Source: Modestobacter sp. | GTDB taxonomy: Bacteria; Actinomycetota; Actinomycetes; Mycobacteriales; Geodermatophilaceae | Reading direction: 5' to 3' | NCBI GenBank assembly: GCA_025965635.1 | Contig: JAOPWO010000146.1 | Coordinates: 1-14,702 of the forward strand | Length of the DNA: 14,702 bases | Shown here: positions 6,976 to 12,818 of the stretch, one piece after another | How positions within the stretch are numbered: the stretch's first letter is position 1 | How the letters are laid out: every line of letters starts with the position of its first letter | Notes under the pieces: model-generated | Told to the model about the DNA's origin: nothing | Seen by the model: only the letters and a program-made list of their open reading frames with translations | The model's database searches: none | Translations under genes and position numbers: made by a program

Positions 6976-8564
6976 GCCGTTCCCTCCTCGGCCGGGGCGC
7001 TGACCAGATCGGTCCGACCGGACAGGACGGCCGTCAGCGCCACATCCCGCGCCAGGGCGGGGTCGACCTCCTCGATCAGCAGGCTCACTGCGCCATGCTC
7101 CAGGCGGGCCGCCTCGCACAGCAGCCGACGCGTCAGCGCCGTCCCCCCTCCGGTCGCCACCACCGCGGCGCCGGCTGCGACGCCTGTCGCCACCGCGTCG
7201 AGCGCGGCCGGTAGGTCGGCTTCGGTCTCCGGGGCGGTCACCAGCAGGCCCCAGGCGCTGCCGTCCTCCGCCGGCCCGGGCCGCAGCGGGAGGGGGCCGT
7301 CGGGCAGGTGGACCGCGCCGTCGCCGACCACGACCACCCGGCCGTCCAGGCGCCGGCCGGCCACCTCGATCGGGCTGTCCAGGGGCTCGGCGCCGTGGAC
7401 CTGCCGCCACCGGTCGTGGACATCGGTGACGAACGCGTCGTCGCGCCGGCGCAGCTTGGATCCGGTCAGACTCCGGGTGAAGAAGTGGTAGGCGAACTGC
7501 CACGCCGGCAGGGCGTCGTGGGAGCGGCCGAAGTGTTCCCACCACGAGAGGCTGGGCCGGGCGGAGTTCTGGATCTTCGCGACCTGAGGTTGCCGCAGGG
7601 TCTCGTAGGCGGCGAGGGCGGCGTGGACGTCGTCCCCGTGCTGGTCGAGTGCGGCCGCCAGCGCGACGGCGTCCTCCATCGCCATCTTCGTGCCCGATCC
7701 GACCGAGAAGTGGGCGGTGTGCGCGGCATCACCGAGAAGTGCGATGGCGGTGCCGCCGACGCGGTGCCGCCAGCGCCGGGCACGGCCGGTGCGGAAGTTG
7801 CCCCAACGGGAGTTGTTGACCAGCACCGGGTGCCCGTCGATCTGCTCGGCGAACAGGTCCTGGAGGTAGGCCTGTGTCTTCTCGTCGCTGGTACCGGGAG
7901 GTCGGGTGACGTCGAACTCGTCGAGCCCGGCGGCACGCCACGACTCCTCGTCGGTCTCGACGATGAAGGTGGAGAGGCCGTTGCCGATCGGATAGCCGTG
8001 GACCGCGAACACCCCGTGCGGACCGCGCTCGTGGACGAACGTCAGCCCCTCGAACGGATACGTGGTGCCCAGCCAGATGAACTTCGCCGTCGCGGTCTCG
8101 GTGCTGGGGACGAACACGTCGGCGAACCGGTCGCGGAGCCGGGAGTTGGCGCCGTCGGCGGCGACCACCAGGTCGTACCCGGCCGCCAGGATCTCGTCGG
8201 GGCTGACCTCGGTGGAGAAGCGGAGGTCGACGCCGGCCTCCGCAGCGCGCCGCTGCAGGAGGCTGAGCAGTGTCTTCCGCTCCACGGCGGCCATGCCGTT
8301 GCCGTGGCAGCGGAACCTCCCTCCGTGCACTCGCACCTCGATCGGGTCCCAGTGGACGCCGTGGTCGCTGAGGGCATCACGGACGACCGGGTCGGCCGCG
8401 TGGATCCCATCGAGCGTGGCGTCGGAGAAGACGACCCCGAACCCGAAGGTGTCCTCGGCGCGGTTGCGCTCGAAGACGGTCACCTCACGGTTCGGGTCAC
8501 CGGCCTTCGCCAGGGTGGCCGCAAAGAGCCCGCCGGGCCCGCCACCGACTACCGCCATGCGCAT
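6972..8564 (-). CDS. FAD aryl-CoA monooxygenase, salicylyl-CoA 5-hydroxylase-like
   Basis: This 530-residue flavoprotein is a class A aromatic hydroxylase, closest in style to salicylyl-CoA 5-hydroxylase (SdgC) and the monooxygenase half of anthraniloyl-CoA monooxygenase. FAD motifs are GGGPGG (7-12) with Glu32 ending the second strand, the DG motif at Asp137-Gly138 (VVAADGANSRLR), and the GD motif at Gly278-Asp279 (LLGDAAHTAHFSVGSG). The hydroxylase part ends near residue 390. The last 140 residues start with PLDSPIEVAGRRLDGRVV and end with ALTAVLSGRTDLVSA, which look like the two ends of an Old-Yellow-Enzyme-type domain without its middle. ATG 8564 has GGAGG five bases upstream; a second ATG at 8558 is less well placed. 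It is the first gene of a three-gene operon. With the AMP ligase it implies conversion of salicylyl-CoA to gentisyl-CoA using NAD(P)H and O2; anthraniloyl-CoA is the main alternative. Confidence 0.85.
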   Translation of the reverse strand: MRMAVVGGGPGGLFAATLAKAGDPNREVTVFERNRAEDTFGFGVVFSDATLDGIHAADPVVRDALSDHGVHWDPIEVRVHGGRFRCHGNGMAAVERKTLLSLLQRRAAEAGVDLRFSTEVSPDEILAAGYDLVVAADGANSRLRDRFADVFVPSTETATAKFIWLGTTYPFEGLTFVHERGPHGVFAVHGYPIGNGLSTFIVETDEESWRAAGLDEFDVTRPPGTSDEKTQAYLQDLFAEQIDGHPVLVNNSRWGNFRTGRARRWRHRVGGTAIALLGDAAHTAHFSVGSGTKMAMEDAVALAAALDQHGDDVHAALAAYETLRQPQVAKIQNSARPSLSWWEHFGRSHDALPAWQFAYHFFTRSLTGSKLRRRDDAFVTDVHDRWRQVHGAEPLDSPIEVAGRRLDGRVVVVGDGAVHLPDGPLPLRPGPAEDGSAWGLLVTAPETEADLPAALDAVATGVAAGAAVVATGGGTALTRRLLCEAARLEHGAVSLLIEEVDPALARDVALTAVLSGRTDLVSAPAEEGTA

Positions 8565-8582
8565 GTGGGCCTCCAGCTGATC

Positions 8583-8620
8583 TGTGTCAAAAACACGGCC
8601 GACGCCACGAGGATGACACA
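8583..8620. promoter_or_regulatory. candidate operator between aryl-CoA operon and PaaX relic
   Basis: TGTGTCA (8583-8589) and TGACACA (8614-8620) form a perfect 7-bp inverted repeat with a 24-nt spacer. The block lies 19-56 bp upstream of the monooxygenase start on the minus strand. Its half-sites match those before the hydrolase gene at 2443-2458. This is the expected place for an operator of the divergent regulator gene at 8744. Confidence 0.5.
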
Positions 8621-8743
8621 CTGACCCGGGTCGGGCCAACCCTTCGGGCTCGCGCCGACGCCGGCGCAGGCATCACCCCCGCGGCACGCGGCAGAATCCA
8701 CCACTGCCGCCCTTCCGAGCGGTCGACGCCACGAAGGGGCCGG

Positions 8744-9060
8744 ATGAAGCCACGATCGGTGGTGGTCGACCTGTTCGGTCATCCTGCGGTACCACGGTGG
8801 AAGCGCGCGAACGCAGGCGCTGGTCGAGTTTCTCGAGGTCTGCGGGGTGGGGGAGCCGACGCCCGCGTCGTGCTGGCCCGCATGCGCAAGGAGGGCTGGT
8901 CCACACCCGCCGAGAGGGGTGCCGGGTCGTCCGGAGCCTGACGGACACGAGCTGGCGGCTGCTCGACGACGGGCGTACCGGGATCGTCGATCGTGCATGG
9001 GCGGCCTGGGACGGGCAATGGCGCATGGTCATCCATGCCGCGGCCGGACAGGACCTGGCT
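8744..9060 (+). pseudogene. PaaX-family transcriptional regulator, broken by frameshifts
   Basis: PaaX-family regulators are winged-helix repressors of aromatic acid-CoA catabolism. Here an ATG at 8744 with AAGGGG four bases upstream starts MKPRSVVVDLFG. The reading shifts near 8782 to another frame with LRYHGGSARTQALVEFLE and GVGEPT. Near 8862 it shifts back to ARVVLARMRKEGW, and near 8905 it shifts to a third frame with RREGCRVVRSLTDTSWRLLD and AWDGQWRMVI. Together these follow the PaaX N-terminal order, so at least three indels break the gene. After about 9060 no frame continues the family, and the C-terminal ligand-binding half is gone. It is transcribed away from the aryl-CoA operon and was probably its regulator. 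The stretch from 9061 to 9247 holds nothing clear. Confidence 0.82.
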
Positions 9061-9247
9061 CAAGGCGTTCGTCGCCGCAGTGCTGACACCTCACTCCACC
9101 GGGCCCTCGTCGCCGGGTCCGACCGTCACGTGAGTCGGTCGACGGGCGTCCCACCCGGGCGGGCTGCCGCTGCGCGCGGGAGACGCGTGACATGCCGGGG
9201 AGGCCCGGCAGGGGCCGACGTCCGGACGCGTTCTCCACAGGTGGTGG

Positions 9248-9275
9248 TCCTCCGGACCCGTCCCTCGCCGGAGGA
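9248..9275 (-). terminator. hairpin downstream of universal stress gene
   Basis: TCCTCCGG (9248-9255) and CCGGAGGA (9268-9275) form a perfect 8-bp GC-rich stem with a 12-nt loop, starting about 23 bases after the stress-protein stop on the minus strand. There is no T-tract, as is common in actinobacteria. It probably ends the permease-stress protein transcript. Confidence 0.5.
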
Positions 9276-9297
9276 GACAGCAACCCACGGCCGGTGA

Positions 9298-9777
9298 TCA
9301 CGCCTTGCCCCGGGTGGCCTTCCTCGGCCGGGGGGCGGGGCGGACGACGAGGACCGGGCACGGCGCGTAGTGCTGAACCCGCTGCGCGGTGCTGCCGACC
9401 AGGATCGCATCGCTGATCCCGCGCCCTCCGGCTGCCACCACGACCAGCCCCGCGTCGTACTCCCTCGCCACCTTGATGATCTCCGCGGCGGGCGACCCGC
9501 TCCGGATCTGCTTGTCGATCGTCGGCCCCCAGTGCTCGAAGACGGCCGATACCGCGTCGAGAGCACCCTGCGCGGCTTCCCGGAAGCTGCCTGCCCCTTC
9601 GCCGGGGCTGGGCGGTTCGGCTTCGGAGATCTCGTCGGCGAAGGCGACCGAGGCCAGCGGACGGATGACCGCCACCACCGAGATCGTGGTGATCTTCTGG
9701 GGATCCGCGAAGGACCTCAGGTGGCGGGCCGCGGCCAGCGACTGCGTGGACCCGTCCGTGGCGACGATGACGTGCAT
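9298..9777 (-). CDS. universal stress protein, UspA family
   Basis: This 159-residue single-domain protein has the UspA alpha/beta fold. It opens with MHVIVATDGSTQSLAAARHL, with Asp8 at the nucleotide-binding position, and ends with AAGGRGISDAILVGSTAQRV followed by APCPVLVVRP. The glycine motif reads G-x2-G-x7-G-S, two residues shorter than the usual G-x2-G-x9-G-S/T, so ATP binding is plausible but not assured. ATG 9777 is chosen because it begins the fold and sits one base after the permease stop, with GGAAGG about 10 nt upstream inside the permease gene; a reading from 9810 only adds residues without family similarity. Coupling with an amino-acid permease is a common arrangement in bacteria and suggests the protein modulates the transporter or responds with it. 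Confidence 0.9.
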   Translation of the reverse strand: MHVIVATDGSTQSLAAARHLRSFADPQKITTISVVAVIRPLASVAFADEISEAEPPSPGEGAGSFREAAQGALDAVSAVFEHWGPTIDKQIRSGSPAAEIIKVAREYDAGLVVVAAGGRGISDAILVGSTAQRVQHYAPCPVLVVRPAPRPRKATRGKA

Positions 9778-9778
9778 G

Positions 9779-11254
9779 TCAGGCGCCCTTCCGCGAGGCG
9801 TTCCCGGCATCGCCGCGCGCGGCGCCCTGGGAACGGTTCCGCGAGCCGGCGGCGTACTCGATCAGGAACAGCACCACGCCGACCGCGATGAGGCCGGCAC
9901 ACCAGATCAGCGATGTGGGGTCGTCGTAGATCGAGAACCCGAGGATGGCCAGGTTGCCGACCAGTCCGACGATCAGCAGGGGCGTGTTGGCCCGGAAGGT
10001 GCGCTCGTCCTCGTCCTGGCCGCGCAGCTTGAGGCACGCGACGATCACCAGGGCGTAGATGGCCAGGAGGAAGACGACGGTCACCAGGGCGAGCCGGTTG
10101 ACCAGGTCGATGCCCCCGCCCGCCTCGATCAGGATGCTGCCGGTGATCAGCAGGGCCGCGACCACCGCTGCGCTGAACAGGAGCCCGACCCAGGGGCTGC
10201 GACGCGTGGCGTGGATCTTGGCGAAGACGCCCGGGACGACGTCCTCCTTGGCCATCCCGTAGAGGATCCGCGGCTGGGTGACGACCGTGACCAGCGTGGT
10301 GTTGGTGATCGCGATCAGCGCGATGATCGAGAAGAGCGTGGTCATGACGTCGGTCGAGAAGGGCAGGATGCCCTGCCGGACGACCTCGAGCAGGGCTGCG
10401 TCGGAGTTCGCCAGCTGGTCGGTGGGCACGGTCAGGGCGGCGGCCATGGAGACCAGGACGTAGACCACGCCCGCGACGACCATGCCGCCGACCAGGGACC
10501 GCGGGAAGGAGCGGTGCGGGTCGATCGTCTCCTCGGCGACGTTGGCCGTGTTCTCGAAGCCGGTCATCGCGAAGAACGAGAAGGCGATACCGGCGAGGAC
10601 CGCGAGCGCCGGGTTGCCGGAGACGCTGATGTCGGTGAGAACACCGAAGTCGGCCTCGCCCTGGGCGATGTACCAGATGCCGATGACCATGACGATGAGC
10701 AGGCCGGCGACCTCGACGAAGGTCATCAGCATGTTCATCACCACGGACTCGGTGATGCCGATGAAGTTGACGACCACCAGGGCGAAGAGGAAGACGAGCG
10801 ATACCAGCAACGCCGGGGGACCCGCCCAGAGCGTGGCGAAGTAGGAGGAGAACCCGGTCGCCAGCGAGCCTGTCGCCGCGAAGCTGGCTGCCAGGAACGA
10901 CACGGTGGTCAGGAACGTCAGCGCCGTGCTGCCGAAGGCCTTGTTGACGTACAGCGCGGCACCGGCCGCCTGGGGGTACTTGGTCACCAGCTCGGCGTAG
11001 GCCGCCCCGGTGATGGCCGCGATGGTGACGCCGATGGCGAAGGCGATCCAGAACGCTCCGCCGACGGCGGCTGCGACCAGGCCGATGAGGACGTAGATCC
11101 CCGAGCCGAGGACGTCACCGAGCGTGTAGAAGAACAGCTGCCTCCCGGTGATGGACCGCTTGAGGCCGCCGTCCACGTCCTCGACTGTGCTGGTGCTGGT
11201 CCCGGCCACGAGTTCTCGCTTCGGCGTCGAGGGCGAGCTTCTGACGTTGGTCAC
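9779..11254 (-). CDS. APC-superfamily amino acid permease
   Basis: This 491-residue membrane protein of the amino acid-polyamine-organocation superfamily shows about 12 hydrophobic segments. The first carries the APC signature GDVLGSGIYVLIG. The sixth is followed by FAMTGFENTANVAEETIDP and FPRSL, a typical cytoplasmic motif. The C-terminal tail is short and charged. No substrate can be assigned; amino acids or amines are usual. GTG 11254 is preferred because it lies a few dozen residues before the first helix and follows CGGAGC at acceptable spacing; the open frame runs further upstream to 11542, but the extra part is Arg/Pro-rich and lacks similarity. The exact start is therefore uncertain. 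It is followed after one base by the universal stress gene and divergently faces the ArsR-family gene. Confidence 0.88.
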   Translation of the reverse strand: MTNVRSSPSTPKRELVAGTSTSTVEDVDGGLKRSITGRQLFFYTLGDVLGSGIYVLIGLVAAAVGGAFWIAFAIGVTIAAITGAAYAELVTKYPQAAGAALYVNKAFGSTALTFLTTVSFLAASFAATGSLATGFSSYFATLWAGPPALLVSLVFLFALVVVNFIGITESVVMNMLMTFVEVAGLLIVMVIGIWYIAQGEADFGVLTDISVSGNPALAVLAGIAFSFFAMTGFENTANVAEETIDPHRSFPRSLVGGMVVAGVVYVLVSMAAALTVPTDQLANSDAALLEVVRQGILPFSTDVMTTLFSIIALIAITNTTLVTVVTQPRILYGMAKEDVVPGVFAKIHATRRSPWVGLLFSAAVVAALLITGSILIEAGGGIDLVNRLALVTVVFLLAIYALVIVACLKLRGQDEDERTFRANTPLLIVGLVGNLAILGFSIYDDPTSLIWCAGLIAVGVVLFLIEYAAGSRNRSQGAARGDAGNASRKGA

Positions 11255-11588
11255 GGAAACGTGCTCCGGGCGCCGTGTCAATCCGAGTCGCTGTCCACGC
11301 ACGGACCTGCACCGGTGCGAGCACGGGTGGCCACCAGACGGTGGTCGGGAGGCCGGGACCGGACGTCTGGCGGTCGTCCGCACGTCCGGCATCGTGGCCG
11401 GCGTCGAACTGGTGCTCGGCTTCGTCGTCGGGCTGCGCTCCCTGCCGCTGGCCGTGGTGTGGCAGGACAGCGGCGCGCGCTGCTGCTGGGCGCGGTGCGG
11501 GATGCGGCAGCGAAGCGATCGGGCCGACGCGAGCAGGGTCACACCTCCCCGCCTGTTTCACAAACTGATCAACTCCTAAAGTGTCCCG
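11255..11588. promoter_or_regulatory. divergent intergenic region with AT-rich patch
   Basis: This 334-bp stretch separates the divergent permease and ArsR genes and should hold both promoters. The only distinct signal is an AT-rich patch at 11556-11580 with the hexamer palindrome TGATCA (11566-11571), just before the ArsR start, a reasonable place for promoter and operator sequences. A lone GTGTCA (11275-11280) lies 21 bp before the permease start. No gene is recognisable here. Confidence 0.35.
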
Positions 11589-11969
11589 GTGCCCTTCACG
11601 CCTGGTCGCCCGATCACGGAGGCGAAGGCCGCACTGTTCAAGGCCCTGGCACATCCCGGTCGGGTGCGCATCCTGGAACTGCTGACCGAGGGCGAGCGCA
11701 CCATCAGCGAGCTGGCCACCGAGACAGGCTTGGAGCTGTCGCACCTGTCCCAGCAGGTGACGGTGTTGCGCCGGGTCGGGGTGGTCGACAGCCGGCGGGT
11801 CAAGAACACGGTCATCTGCTCGCTGCGCGACCCGCAGACGGCGGAGCTGCTGGCGGTCGCCCGGAGGATGCTGACCCGCACGCTGCGGAACGACCAGGAA
11901 CTGCTGGCGGCGCTCAGCCGGGCGGACGACGCGGTCGCACTCGCCGACCCGAGCCGGCCCCTGTCGTGA
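11589..11969 (+). CDS. ArsR-family winged-helix transcriptional regulator
   Basis: This 126-residue protein has the ArsR/SmtB winged-helix fold: an N-terminal helix AALFKALAHPGRVRILELL (about 14-32), the turn-recognition helices ISELATETGLELSHLSQQVT (about 39-58), and a beta-wing ending in KNTVICSLRDP. The ELCVCDL-type metal-binding cysteines are absent (ISELATE at that place) and the only cysteine is in the wing, so classical arsenic or cadmium sensing through helix 3 is unlikely. The GTG at 11589 is the first codon giving the full domain; its ribosome-binding site is weak. The stop overlaps the next gene's GTG as GTGA, so it was translationally coupled to a SulP transporter gene that is now broken. 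ArsR-SulP pairs recur in actinobacteria. It may now regulate only itself or the divergent permease. Confidence 0.88.
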   Translation: MPFTPGRPITEAKAALFKALAHPGRVRILELLTEGERTISELATETGLELSHLSQQVTVLRRVGVVDSRRVKNTVICSLRDPQTAELLAVARRMLTRTLRNDQELLAALSRADDAVALADPSRPLS

Positions 11970-12720
11970 TCGGCGGGGGGCGGCCGACCGCCCGCCGCGC
12001 ACTGCGCCCTGTCCCGGGTCTGCTGCCGCGGCGCGCGGACTACGCCGGCCTGCGCCGCTCCTGGCCCCGCGACCTGGCCGCCGGGGTCACGGTGGGCGTG
12101 GTCGCCCTGCCGCTGGCGCTGGGCTTCGGTGTCGCCTCCGGTGTGGGCCCGGCTCCCGGTCTGGCCACCGCGGTGGTCGCGGCGCAGCAGGTGCCCAGCG
12201 CTCCCGGCGTCGCCCCACCGGATGTCGGGAACGCCGTGGGTGCGGCGGCGTCGGCGGTGGTGCAGTTCGCGGCGCAGCCCTACGGGGTGGTGCTCGGATT
12301 GCTGGCGCTGGCCGCGCGGTCCCCGAGATGCTGACCGACGACGGGCTCGACAGCGCCGCCGGGCACGCGCTGCCCGCGGGCCAGGTGCTGGCCTACCGGC
12401 TCGACGGCCCGCTGTTCTCCGCCGTCGCCGATCGGTTCCTCCGTGAGATCACCGCGACGCCCGCCGTGCGCGTGGAGGTCCTGCGGCTAGGGTCGGTGGT
12501 GATGCTCGATGCCACCGGAGCCCGCGTGCTCGGCGAGATCGTCGAGGTCCTGCACCGGCGGGGCATCACGGTCCTGCTGAAGGGGGCGAGCGCCGAGCAC
12601 CGGCGGCTGCTCGGCGCCCTCGGCACGCTCGCGCCCTCGGCAGATCGGGGACACGTCTTCGCCACCTTCCCCCGAGGCCGTCGCACACGCCGCCAGGCAC
12701 GTCGCCGCGGTCACCGGCCG
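11966..12720 (+). pseudogene. SulP anion transporter relic with residual STAS domain
   Basis: SulP proteins transport sulfate, bicarbonate or other anions and end in a cytoplasmic STAS domain. Reading from GTG 11966, the first part is normal: SWPRDLAAGVTVGVVALPLA, then GFGVASGVGPAPGLATAVVA. After about 12180 the family match stops, and this frame ends at 12334. A second frame beginning near 12320 carries the linker and STAS domain: VLAYRLDGPLF, then LGSVVMLDATGARVLGEIV and RRGITVLLKG. Near 12672 an extra C in a run of five moves the continuation TFPEAVAHAARHVAAVTG to yet another frame. Nearly the whole membrane domain, about 350 residues in typical members, is missing. The STAS part could be read as an ORF from ATG 12328 to 12822, but no ribosome-binding site precedes it and its tail is frameshifted. 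Confidence 0.82.
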
Positions 12721-12818
12721 CGCCCGCGCTCCCCAGGCGGCCGAGCCCGACCACCAGGTCATCCAGGTCACCCCGACCGCCGACCTGTCCCCAACCGTGC
12801 CAAACGAGAGGACCACCT

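Noticed and set aside
6976..7545. Upstream extension of the acyl-CoA synthetase reading frame
   Set aside because: It runs through the monooxygenase gene in another frame, is Arg/Pro-rich without family similarity, and the GTG at 6975 has a strong ribosome-binding site and a 4-bp overlap.
11275..11280. GTGTCA half-site before the permease
   Set aside because: A single hexamer is expected by chance several times in this length and has no partner arm.
11340..11530. A short hydrophobic reading (GIVAGVELVLGFVVGLRSLPLAVV) in the divergent intergenic region
   Set aside because: It looks like a possible transporter fragment, but the match is too short and no flanking part of any family is seen.
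11565..11580. ATCAACTCCTAAA resembling pieces of the dif-like block
   Set aside because: The shared words are short and in a different order; no inverted arms with a proper spacer are present.
9389..12334. A 981-codon open frame on the + strand across the stress protein and permease genes
   Set aside because: It is antisense to two clear genes, is full of Asp/Gly/Arg from their GC-rich third positions, and only its end (from 11966) is real SulP coding sequence.
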